64,000 nt of DNA, taken from contig NC_079474.1 in the NCBI RefSeq assembly GCF_026230105.1, positions 41,554,294 to 41,618,293 on the forward strand, read 5' to 3'. The position numbers were made by a program, and so were the translations under genes. Below are positions 50,660 through 60,009 of this stretch, piece by piece. Positions within the stretch are counted from its first letter, which is position 1. Every line of letters begins with the position of its first letter. This stretch comes from Diorhabda sublineata (taxonomy: Eukaryota; Arthropoda; Insecta; Coleoptera; Chrysomelidae). Under the pieces are notes generated by a model. It worked only from the letters and a program-made list of their open reading frames with translations, was not told where the DNA came from and made no database searches.

Positions 50660-50757
50660 GTCTGAATTTCGGTAATTATTACGCTAAATCCGAAATATTC
50701 GTTAATCCGAAATGGGTTTGGTCCCAATCATTTCGAATTATCGGGACTCCACTGTAT
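50660..50757 (-). repeat. Pogo/Tigger-like terminal repeat
   Basis: The minus strand from 50757 reads CAGTGGAGTCCCGATAATTC, then GAAATGATTGGGACC and CGGATTAACGAATATTTCGG, preceded by TA. CAGTSGARYCCCGATWAT is a typical start of pogo/Tigger elements. The orientation puts its coding region to the left, as for the fragment at 48860-49140, with a LINE in between. Confidence 0.5.
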
Positions 50758-51463
50758 ATTTAAATATAAGCATATTATGGCGATTACAACTCTTTAAATA
50801 TCGCGACCTTTGACCTTGAATAAAACATTTTCCATACCGTGGAAATATTGGGATCTTTATTTATAATTATATTTTGACGATTTATGAATTTTCAGATTCT
50901 AAATTTATGTAACTTCACTCTTATTTTGTGATCTAATTCAACCGGACTAATTTGTAACGTAAACCTCGAAACAGTAATTATCCATTATTATTTTAACGAA
51001 TTATTATATTTTACTAAACTGTTGAATGATAATGTATATTTATCAATACCTAATACAACAAAAAAGAAACAATTAGAAAAAATCCACAGCTTTCGTTACC
51101 ATCTGGCAATCGACTACTGTCTACAAAGAGGAAAAATGTTGAACTTTTTAAATAGTCACTTCAAATGCATAGAAGTGCTGGAAATTTCAATGGAAAACTG
51201 TCCAAACTGCGTATCCAGTGATTCAGACACTAGATGAAATCGAAAAATAGAATGGTTATTGTTTCCAATTCAGTGTTTCATAAATTGCATTCAATACCTC
51301 ATGAATATTATATAGAAAATGGAAACGATGCCGATAAAATCTTTCAAAACATGTTAAACTGAATTTCATTGGTGAATTGTTACGAAAATATTATAGACTA
51401 GGAAATAATACAAACTTAAAATAACAAACAAAATAAAATAACTTAAATTCTCATTATGAATCG
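50758..51463. other. No gene recognised
   Basis: A+T-rich. The plus-strand frame 51022-51237 has no recognised motif. Confidence 0.5.
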
Positions 51464-51689
51464 TTAAAGCCGCTGGACATGATGCAATACAACGTGCAAT
51501 GTAAGGCGCAATATTTCTTTATCAAAAACATGTGTAGATGAAGTTCATCTGATTGTTTCATGCAAGATCTGGACATTATCGGTTTTGTGCCGTTTTTATT
51601 GCATGCAACTTGCAATCTAGTTATTTTTGGCGTAACATATCAGCTTTTGTAAAACTTAGCCTCGTTATTTTCATTGTTGAACTATGTAC

Positions 51690-51694
51690 AATAT
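51690..51694. repeat. 5-bp target-site duplication (left)
   Basis: AATAT immediately before the left LTR equals AATAT at 57514-57518 immediately after the right LTR. A 5-bp duplication is usual for BEL/Pao integrases. Confidence 0.85.
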
Positions 51695-51869
51695 TGTTCA
51701 CGCCAGAATTAATTCAAAACTCATGAAAACTGGCAACGCTGTCCGACCAACCGACTACTGAGCGAATGGAAGAAATGAGATAATATAATAAGTTCTGTTG
51801 TTAAAGCTATGTAAAAATTTTCTTACAAATAAATGTTAATGTGAACGTGTTAATAATAACTATAATACA
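51695..51869 (+). repeat. Left LTR of BEL element
   Basis: 175 bp, starting TGTTCACGCC and ending ATAATACA. It is unusually short for an LTR. AATAAA at 51828-51833 could serve as the polyadenylation signal in the matching right LTR (57472-57477). Confidence 0.92.
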
Positions 51870-51874
51870 AAAAA

Positions 51875-51893
51875 TGGTCCTTACGAGCGGATT
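51875..51893 (+). promoter_or_regulatory. Primer-binding site, tRNA-Tyr-like
   Basis: TGGTCCTTACGAGCGGAT starts 5 bp after the left LTR. TGG pairs with the CCA end of a tRNA. The rest resembles the complement of an insect tRNA-Tyr 3' end (TGGTCCTTCGAGCCGGAT) with one extra A and one missing C. The tRNA comparison is from memory. Confidence 0.5.
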
Positions 51894-52197
51894 ATAAACA
51901 AAACCAGTGAAAATTCGCAATAAACAATATATTATTAACAACTATAACCCAAAAACAATTTACCACGTGCTGCAAGCAACTATCAACGAGTGCAAAGTGA
52001 TCGACCAAACAAGTAGTCGATACAATATCACGGCGACCAGACATCAACTCAACTGGCCGACTAGTTCAATTGCAAGAATCAGGCAGTTCGACCGAAATCA
52101 GAGTGAGTTTGTTCCAAATTATTTATTTCCGAATTTTTCTTTCCATTTGCGATTTCAAAGCTTCTCTGTTTGTGCTTGAACAATTTGACAATATAAA

Positions 52198-55100
52198 ATG
52201 GCAGAACTTGGCAAACTAATAAAGAAAAGAGGTGTAATTAAAGCTCAGTTAACTATTTTCACAAAAGCGGTAAATGAATTTGCAACTATATCTAATTTAA
52301 GCCAAACAGAAGTTACAAAATTAAAAGATAGGTTACGTGATGCCGAAAATTATCTTGACGAATTCAAATCATATCAATTAGAAATAGAGTTACAGGATGA
52401 TATAAATTTAGATGAGCAATTAATCGAACGAGAGAGATTTGAAAATTCATATTATGATGCAATCGCTGTTGCTAAAAACATTTTACAAAGCTACAATAAT
52501 CACGATAATGATACAAATCTTAGCGTGATTTCAGACAAAGCTTGTTGTAAAAACGAGGGTATAAAGCTTCCGGATATATCACTTCCTAAATTCAGTGGAA
52601 ACTTTGAAGATTGGTTAGAATTCAGGGACACATATAAAAGCCTTATTCATGATAGTAAAAAATTAGATAATATTCAAAAATTTTATTACTTGCGAAGTGC
52701 ACTAGGAGGAACAGCAGCGGCGTCCATTTCCAAAATCAAATATACGGCCGACAATTATGAAGTGGCATGGGCCACAATTTCAAAAAGATTTGACAATACT
52801 AAAAAATTAATATATGAACATATTAGAGCTATTTTTTCATTAGAAAATATACAAAAACCGACAGCTGAAAAACTACAAAATTTAGCTGACGATATTCACA
52901 AACATTTGGGATCTATTGAACAATTGGGGCAAAATATAACTAATTGGGATCCTCTACTAATTTTTTGGATTACTAATAAATTAGATACTAGCTCAAACCT
53001 TGAATGGGAAAGGGAAAATAGAGATCAGGAAGAATTGCCAAAGTTAGATAAATTCCTACAATTTTTACAAAAACGTTCCAATTTTCTTAATATGTTAGAA
53101 TCAAAGAACAGTCTCAGTTTAAATAAATCAGATTCAAAATTTAGTAATGAGGAAAATAAATTCAATAAACAAAGTAGAGTAAGGTCATTGACCTCAAGTA
53201 CATATACATGCTCCTATTGCAAGAAAGAGCATTCAATATATCGTTGTGCAGAGTTTCTCGGATTAACAATAACACAAAAAAAAGATTTTGTCAAAAAATC
53301 AAATCTTTGCCATAACTGTTTGCGTTCGGGTCACTCTGTCAAACAGTGTAAATTAGGGCCTTGCAAAGTGTGTAAAGCTTGGCACAATACAATTTTGCAT
53401 GAAAAACTCGAGATAGCGGACAACGCGAGCTCAAGTTCCGCAGCACTAAGCAGTGGCGTAGTGGTACCAGCGGCGGGGCAGGTGCTATTATCTACCGCCT
53501 GTTTACTCATTTCAGACAATTTCAATAATTTTCACAAAGCAAGAGCGTTATTAGATTGTGGTTCTCAAACTTCCTTTATAACGGAGGATTTGCAAAAGCG
53601 TTTGAATATTGCGACACATAAAACAGATCTTTCAATTTTCGGAATTTCAAACAATATTTCAAAGGTCAGTAAAAGGTGTAAGGTTTCATTTAAATCTATA
53701 CATACCAATTTTAAAGCGCATGGCAATTGTTATATTCTAAAAGAGATTACAAGTGTGATGCCGTGTTGTCGAATCAACACGCAATCTTGGGCGATTCCAG
53801 GTGATCTAAAGCTAGCTGATCCACAATTCAATATTCCCGGACCAGTAGACATGCTCATTGGCGCGGACCTATTTTGGACAATTTTAAGCAATAACAAAAT
53901 TTCGTTAGGAAAAAATATGCCGCTATTAATTGATACAGTGCTAGGTTGGGTTGTATCTGGGCAAATAAGTACTAACAACGTTGAAAAGGCTTCTTGTAAT
54001 TTAAGTATAAACCAGGAATTATTAAATTCAATAGCCAAATTTTGGGAAATCGAGGAAATATCTAGCACGCGACAACTTTCTCCAGATGAACAATTTCGCG
54101 AGGACAATTTCATCAAAACTACTACCAGAGACGCGAACGGACGTTTTACAGTCACTATACCTTTGAAGCAACAACCTTCTAGTTTAGGTGAGTCGAAAGC
54201 TCAAGCCGAAAAACGTTTCTATGCATTAGAACGAAAATTCAGGAGAGATCCAATGCTGCACAGCAGATATATACAATTTATGAACGAGTATAAAGAGCTA
54301 GGCCATATGACAATTTGTAACGGCAATGATTCAAGCTTCGAATATTTCATGCCGCATCACGGAGTTTTGAGAGAAGAGAGTTTGACCACAAAACTACGGG
54401 TAGTTTTCGATGCATCAGCGCCCTCTAGCAACGGTCTATCCTTCAACAATATTCAAGTCATTGGACCCGTTTTACAAGACGATTTACTATCAATAGTCTT
54501 AAGGTTTAGGAAATATAACTATGTAGTTTCGGCAGACATAGTTAAAATGTACCGGCAAATTTCAATAACGCCCGAGCAAAGGCATTTGCAAAAAATTGTA
54601 TGGCGCGAAAATCCGAGTGATAACCTGGAAGTCTACCAGCTAAATACCGTTACATACGGGCAAGCCTCTGCCAGTTATCTTGCAATACGCTGTTTAGCTA
54701 AACTCGCTGAGGATATTCAAGAAATGAACCCGGAAATAGCCGAAATCATTAAGCACGACTTTTATGTAGATGACCTGTTAACAGGTGCACCTACACTTGA
54801 GCATGCGCAATACATATGTAAAGCGATAAGTGACACTCTTAAATCGGGATGTTTCGCACTCCGAAAATGGTGCTCTAACGACACCAACGCGCTCAAAAAT
54901 ATAAGTTCAAATGATTTAAAATCCGATATACTAGAATTTGCGCATGATGGCAAAACAAAAACATTAGGCTTGATATGGGTTTGCAATAACGACAAGCTTC
55001 AATATAAAATTCATACCAATCCTATAGGTACAAAGGTCACAAAACGCACAATTTTATCTACTATATCAAAAATATTCGACATCCTTGGTTTACTAAGCCC

Positions 55101-57306
55101 ATGTACTATTATCGCAAAAATGATAATGCAAAAATTATGGGAAAATAAATTAGCTTGGGATGACGCTATTCCAAAAGCTATATCTGAAAATTGGGTAAGG
55201 TTGGAGAAGGAGCTTCTTATTTTGAACGATCTTGAGTTAAACAGACAAGCCATTTGCAAGAATGCTGTTGAATTACAACTGCATGGTTTCGCTGACGCTT
55301 CGGAAAAGGCTTACGGAGCCTGTGTTTATTTGAGAAGTATTGATTCCGATCAAAAGGTTCATGTATCCCTGTTATGCGCCAAAGCAAAGGTGGCACCTAT
55401 AAAAACAATACCAATCCCGCGGTTGGAATTATGCGCAGCATTGCTTCTAGCCCGCCTAACAGATAAAGCTAAAACTGCTTTGAAAATTCAATTCAAATCT
55501 TTCACACTTTGGTCGGACTCAACTATAACTCTAGCTTGGGTGCGCACAAGCCCGAATCTGCTAAAAACATTCACGGCCCATAGAGTGGCAGAAATTCAGT
55601 CTCTCACTAAACACGCCGATTGGAGGCACATCCCCACCCACGATAATCCAGCAGATATTGCTTCAAGGGGAATATATCCTAGTCAAATTTTAAACTCTGA
55701 TTTGTGGTGGCGCGGCCCTACTTGGCTAGCTAAGGACCCAAGTTTTTGGCCCAATGACAAGCTGGAGGTGCTTCATGATTTACCTGAACTTAAATCCAGT
55801 CTTCTGACCAATGTTGCGCCCCCTACTCTGAGTTTTCCCTTTGAACGTTTTTCAAATTTCTCAAGAATGCAACGAACAATGGCATACATTTTACGATTTA
55901 AGGATAATTGTCTTCAGAGAAATCGCAGAAGAGGCGGTTCTCTTACAGTACAGGAGTTAAGTGATTCTCTAAAATGTCTCATTCGAATTTGTCAATCTCA
56001 ATCGTATTCTACCGAAATTGAAACATTGAAAAATAACAAGCCTTTGAGCTCCCATAGTAATCTATTAAGTCTTAGTCCCTTTCTAGAACCCGATGGTTTG
56101 CTACGCGTAGGAGGGCGACTAAAACATTCAAATTACTCCTTTGACAAAAGGCATCCAATTTTGATCAATTCAAAGCATCATTTTTCAAAGCTACTATTTT
56201 TACAAGAACATGAACGCCTATTGCATGGCGGCCCTCAGCTGCTCTTAGGCACTATAAGAGAAAATTACTGGGTTATATCCGGTAGAAATCTTGCACGAAA
56301 GACTGTTAAGAATTGTGTGAAATGCTTCAAATTCAATGCTAAAACCATACAGCCAATTATGGCCAACTTACCGCGCGATAGAACTAATCCTTCTAGTGCA
56401 TTTTCAATAGTGGGAGTTGATTACGCGGGGCCATTTATGATTAACGATAAGAAAGGTAGAGGTTGTCGTTTAAGTAAATGTTATATTGGCGTATTTATTT
56501 GTTTATCAACTAAAGCAGTCCATTTGGAATTGATTTCTAGCCTTTCTTCAGAATCATTTATTCAAGCGCTATATCGTTTTGTCTCTAGACGAGGCAAACC
56601 ATCAAAAATATTGTCCGACAATGGAACAAGCTTCGTCGGGGCACAGCGAGAGCTAAAGGATTTTCTAAAACATGGCAGCAACACTATAATCGAGAAATGT
56701 AGCTCTCAGAATATAGAGTGGAGTTTTATACCACCCTACTCTCCTCATTTCGGAGGTTTGTGGGAAGCAGCTGTCAAAAGCGTAAAGCATCATTTAAGGC
56801 GCGTTTTGACCCAAGTTCATTTATCATTTGAAGAATTTGCCACAGTTCTCGCACAAATCGAGGCGATTTTGAATTCGCGTCCTTTATGCCCACTGAGCTC
56901 TGATCCCAACGATTTTGGACCTCTTACCCCAGCTCACTTCTTGATTGGAAGACCAATAATTGCAGCACCTGATCAAGATGTCACCGACATAAAAATGAAT
57001 CGACTTTCCAGATTTCAGCTCGTACAACAATTAGCACAGCACTTCTGGAACAGATGGAAATCTGAGTACATTGCGGAGCTCCAAAGACGCACCAAATGGA
57101 AGTCCAACCAAGGCCATCTAGTAGAAGATTCTCTCGTTTTAGTGAAAGGCGAGAACACTATGCCCACTCAGTGGTTATTAGGTAGAATCAGCAAGCTCCA
57201 TAGAGGCCCTGACGGTATCGCTAGGGTCGCTTCTATAAGAACTCCCTCTGGAGAAATCATCAAAAGAAGCTTTCAAAAAATCTGCCCCCTTCCAGTTGAC
57301 CTTTGA
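52198..57306 (+). CDS. gag-pol: BEL/Pao Gag-Pol polyprotein (intact)
   Basis: A 1702-residue polyprotein that packages, reverse-transcribes and integrates the element. The start is the ATG in AAAATGG after a 328-nt leader with in-frame stops. Domains in order: coiled-coil-like N-terminus (1-110); DUF1759-type Gag from LPDISLPKFSG (124) to about 270; zinc knuckles CX2CX3HX4C (338-350) and CX2CX4HX4C (371-384); DUF1758 aspartic protease with LLDCGS, Asp453; RT with Asp738-region VVFDAS, catalytic Asp780 and YVDD (856-859); Peptidase_A17 linker; RNase H with Asp1033, Glu1077, Asp1107 and Asp1153; integrase zinc finger His1338, His1343, Cys1373, Cys1376; integrase core Asp1408, Asp1474, Glu1523; DUF5641 C-terminal domain (about 1600-1700, PTQWLLGRI). 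All catalytic residues are present and no stop or frameshift is seen. Minus-strand frames inside it are shadows. Confidence 0.96.
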   Translation: MAELGKLIKKRGVIKAQLTIFTKAVNEFATISNLSQTEVTKLKDRLRDAENYLDEFKSYQLEIELQDDINLDEQLIERERFENSYYDAIAVAKNILQSYNNHDNDTNLSVISDKACCKNEGIKLPDISLPKFSGNFEDWLEFRDTYKSLIHDSKKLDNIQKFYYLRSALGGTAAASISKIKYTADNYEVAWATISKRFDNTKKLIYEHIRAIFSLENIQKPTAEKLQNLADDIHKHLGSIEQLGQNITNWDPLLIFWITNKLDTSSNLEWERENRDQEELPKLDKFLQFLQKRSNFLNMLESKNSLSLNKSDSKFSNEENKFNKQSRVRSLTSSTYTCSYCKKEHSIYRCAEFLGLTITQKKDFVKKSNLCHNCLRSGHSVKQCKLGPCKVCKAWHNTILHEKLEIADNASSSSAALSSGVVVPAAGQVLLSTACLLISDNFNNFHKARALLDCGSQTSFITEDLQKRLNIATHKTDLSIFGISNNISKVSKRCKVSFKSIHTNFKAHGNCYILKEITSVMPCCRINTQSWAIPGDLKLADPQFNIPGPVDMLIGADLFWTILSNNKISLGKNMPLLIDTVLGWVVSGQISTNNVEKASCNLSINQELLNSIAKFWEIEEISSTRQLSPDEQFREDNFIKTTTRDANGRFTVTIPLKQQPSSLGESKAQAEKRFYALERKFRRDPMLHSRYIQFMNEYKELGHMTICNGNDSSFEYFMPHHGVLREESLTTKLRVVFDASAPSSNGLSFNNIQVIGPVLQDDLLSIVLRFRKYNYVVSADIVKMYRQISITPEQRHLQKIVWRENPSDNLEVYQLNTVTYGQASASYLAIRCLAKLAEDIQEMNPEIAEIIKHDFYVDDLLTGAPTLEHAQYICKAISDTLKSGCFALRKWCSNDTNALKNISSNDLKSDILEFAHDGKTKTLGLIWVCNNDKLQYKIHTNPIGTKVTKRTILSTISKIFDILGLLSPCTIIAKMIMQKLWENKLAWDDAIPKAISENWVRLEKELLILNDLELNRQAICKNAVELQLHGFADASEKAYGACVYLRSIDSDQKVHVSLLCAKAKVAPIKTIPIPRLELCAALLLARLTDKAKTALKIQFKSFTLWSDSTITLAWVRTSPNLLKTFTAHRVAEIQSLTKHADWRHIPTHDNPADIASRGIYPSQILNSDLWWRGPTWLAKDPSFWPNDKLEVLHDLPELKSSLLTNVAPPTLSFPFERFSNFSRMQRTMAYILRFKDNCLQRNRRRGGSLTVQELSDSLKCLIRICQSQSYSTEIETLKNNKPLSSHSNLLSLSPFLEPDGLLRVGGRLKHSNYSFDKRHPILINSKHHFSKLLFLQEHERLLHGGPQLLLGTIRENYWVISGRNLARKTVKNCVKCFKFNAKTIQPIMANLPRDRTNPSSAFSIVGVDYAGPFMINDKKGRGCRLSKCYIGVFICLSTKAVHLELISSLSSESFIQALYRFVSRRGKPSKILSDNGTSFVGAQRELKDFLKHGSNTIIEKCSSQNIEWSFIPPYSPHFGGLWEAAVKSVKHHLRRVLTQVHLSFEEFATVLAQIEAILNSRPLCPLSSDPNDFGPLTPAHFLIGRPIIAAPDQDVTDIKMNRLSRFQLVQQLAQHFWNRWKSEYIAELQRRTKWKSNQGHLVEDSLVLVKGENTMPTQWLLGRISKLHRGPDGIARVASIRTPSGEIIKRSFQKICPLPVDL

Positions 57307-57330
57307 AAGCCATCCTTATGCTTTCAACGC

Positions 57331-57338
57331 GGGGAGTA
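57331..57338 (+). promoter_or_regulatory. Polypurine tract of BEL element
   Basis: GGGGAG directly before TA and the right LTR; a G-rich tract at this place primes plus-strand DNA synthesis in LTR retroelements. It is short. Confidence 0.65.
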
Positions 57339-57513
57339 TGTTCACGCCAGAATTAATTCAAAACTCATGAAAACTGGCAACGCTGTCCGACCAACCGACT
57401 ACTGAGCGAATGGAAGAAATGAGATAATATAATAAGTTCTGTTGTTAAAGCTATGTAAAAATTTTCTTACAAATAAATGTTAATGTGAACGTGTTAATAA
57501 TAACTATAATACA
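57339..57513 (+). repeat. Right LTR of BEL element
   Basis: 175 bp, base for base the same as the left LTR as far as I can read, at a constant offset of 5644. The AATAT target duplication follows at 57514-57518. Confidence 0.92.
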
Positions 57514-57611
57514 AATATATTTGTGAAAGTTTGAGGTTAGGAATTTGTTTAGGTACTTTTATTGTTTACAATTTCTTGCACGTTATATTGTATTATGTCA
57601 AGCGGCCTTTA

Positions 57612-60005
57612 GAATTTAACTAATATTGGATATTTCATCGTTTACTGAAAGTCTTAAACACTTGAATTCTTACTTGTACTCATTCACTTTCGGAGCAATC
57701 AGAGGAATTTTAGTCAAAACTTTTCCAGAGATATGAGCATTTTACTTTTTCGTTTCCTTACCTAATCTCTTCAACTCACCCTCCCAACTACTTCATGCGA
57801 ATGAATTTAATCCTGAGTAACAGTAAATTCAGATATCCCAAACTCTTCCTGGTCATTTCATGATTTCATGACTTTGAAAAGAGAAAAACTGATACGCAAA
57901 TTTATACTGTATGATTTATTGATTTGTTATAATCGACGCAATGTACTTTTGCTACCAAAATTCAGTAAATAATCCACTGATTCACTTCATTGAACTGTAA
58001 ATAATGTATATATAAACCATGATTTATAATGATATCAATGTGTATTTAAAATGATTCAGTGCAGAATAGAGAAATTCGTTAATCTAAAATAAGTGAACTG
58101 TAAATTTTATACTGTAACTAAATACATCATTCGATATGATACCAATAAAAAGGTGATTGCAGCATTAGTTTTACTGATCCACAGATTAATATGCTTTCAA
58201 TTTAGGAATATATGTGCGAGTTATTTAGCTTGCCTTTTTGACCTTTAAATTCCAACTTGATTGAAAATAGTTGTGAGAGCAGTAATCTCCCTGTCAGGTG
58301 CATATATATCAAATCGTACGTTTATGAGAAATATTTATAGTTCGGTGCGGAAACTGGTCAATAAAACCCAAAGAAGGCTTTTCCCATTAACGTCAATAAA
58401 CGATACATAAAAGATGGTCCAACTCTTACGTACAAAGTAAAAGTTTGAAGAGAATTATCTTGTTTTTGTATTAGGGTAAGATCAAGCAAAGTGTGTTGCG
58501 GAATCGTTAAATAATTTACATGAACTTCATCTTCATCTAACCAATCTGCATTCTCAAATGTTTCACAGTAGCGCACAATGCAGAGAAGCTTTTTTGTTCT
58601 TCTGACAGCAAGTCGTTGTGGCCATACGCATCGCGATGATCTTGTGCAGTCTTGCCGTGCACGAAACGACTGTGTATTTGCACACTATTGTGGGAGGTGA
58701 AAGAGATCTCACAGGTTGCACAAATTCTCATTTTGAGTTCAGATTGTATTGATCAGCAAAAGAAATTTTATGATATCACCTTAAACCCTTCTAGAAGAGG
58801 AGACAGATCAACGGAGAGCTTCTCATCTTCTCATCTCATCAACGAAAAGGTTGGGCAACTTGGTAGAACAAAACAAAAGTGACGAATACCACAATCGAGG
58901 AATTTCCCGTAAACATTAATGAAAAGGCTTGCTAACATGGAAAACTTTATTTTCCTAGTTTTGTCATTTAAACAAAATCAATGTTACGAAATGCGTTGTT
59001 CCTGTCTGTAACGTTTTACCAGAATCCATCACGCTTCAAATTGCGTTACATAATATCCCACGCCCCTTTGAATAGAGAAAATTTGATAGCCATCTAATAT
59101 CTTGAAATTGAAACGAATCACAAAAATATTTAGAGAAGTATCTTGTGAAATGTGCTTGTTGATTGGATTTTCGAAGAATATAAATAGGCTGAATTCGAGA
59201 CGTATACTGCACTAGCCTCTTTTCTTTAGTAACACATTATCAAAATTTGCTCTCAATCCTTAAGATTGAGATTAGCTGAGTAGAATGAAAACTTATTCTA
59301 TTTCTGCCAAAATGAACCATATTTTCCCGTTCACTTTCATCTCTTCTTTCTTTAAAAAGCCAATCGTAGCGCATCAATTCATATTCTAAGCAAACAGATA
59401 CAGTCTACATAATTTATATGTGGAAGATAAATAAATACTCGAATATGTAAATTCACATTATACTAGTATAGTACTACTATTACTAGTTTTTGAGATAATT
59501 GAGATAGTTGTCTCAAATTCACTTGATATTTTTTTTTATTTCGATGGGAAATCCTATCCTGTCACCTATTTTGTTCTGACAGGTTCCAAATTAAAATCCT
59601 TTTCTCTATATATTTTCTATAACTGGACATCGAACGGATATTTCACGACTTTAATTTGCGGCCAGTCTGTCATATTCCCTTTTGGATTTAGTTCCTGTTT
59701 CAGTCCAGCATATTGTCTCGTAAAATAATACAGGTCCTTCATTCTACCAATTACTCTGACCGTAAAAAATAATATTAGATTATTATTTTTACCCATTACG
59801 GTTATGCCAACAACTTATTCGGTTATCAATTTGAACCCAACGTTACCATTTCAATATTAAAATCACTTGCTCGTTTGGAATGAAAAAAACAAATCGAATA
59901 AATTTGTCAATGATTATATATTGCCATATTTAAGTCAATATCTTTGATGAATAACTATTGCCAGTTCAATTCAAAGCTTAAATTTTATTATTAGTTTTTT
60001 GTAAA
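57612..60005. other. Mostly no gene recognised; weak C2H2-like frame
   Basis: A+T-rich. The minus-strand frame 58537-58731 has CATCEISF with Hx4H at zinc-finger spacing (CX2CX12HX4H), but there are no further fingers and it breaks after 64 codons, so it may be chance or a decayed exon. A hairpin lies at 59759-59802. Nothing else supported. Confidence 0.4.
59759..59802. repeat. Imperfect hairpin
   Basis: ACCGTAA...TTACGGT arms enclose a second pair, AAAATAATA and TATTATTTT, around a loop TTAGAT. It could fold as RNA or be a relic of a foldback element; no precursor context is known. Confidence 0.4.
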
Positions 60006-60009
60006 AAGC

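Larger units (their letters stand above)
51695..57513 (+). mobile_element. Complete BEL/Pao LTR retrotransposon
   Basis: A 5.8-kb element with two 175-bp LTRs (51695-51869, 57339-57513) that I read as identical. It has TGTT...ACA ends, a primer-binding site, one uninterrupted gag-pol frame and a purine-rich tract before the right LTR. It is flanked by AATAT and inserted in an older MITE. The identical LTRs and intact frame indicate a very recent insertion that may still be competent. There is no envelope-like frame between pol and the right LTR. The order protease, RT, RNase H, integrase in one frame is that of BEL/Pao. Confidence 0.95.
51467..57608. mobile_element. Harbinger-type MITE, copy 2, split by the BEL insertion
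   Basis: Left end AAGCCGCTGGACATGATGC and AATACAACGTGCAATG; right end on the minus strand AGGCCGCTTGACATAATAC and AATATAACGTGCAAG. The target duplication is TTA at 51464-51466 and 57609-57611. Removing the BEL element and one AATAT leaves about 318 bp, similar in structure to copy 1 (34831-35251) in the opposite orientation. Shared interior blocks include AGGCGCAATATTTC, TTTATCAAAAAC and GTTTGAGGTTAGGAA. The MITE must predate the BEL insertion. Confidence 0.7.

Noticed and set aside
51907..52179. 90-codon frame in the BEL leader, in frame with gag-pol
   Set aside because: A stop at 52177 separates it from the ATG at 52198, and it shows no Gag motif; it is leader sequence.
53331..55259. Minus-strand frames inside gag-pol
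   Set aside because: Shadows of the intact plus-strand frame; no motif.
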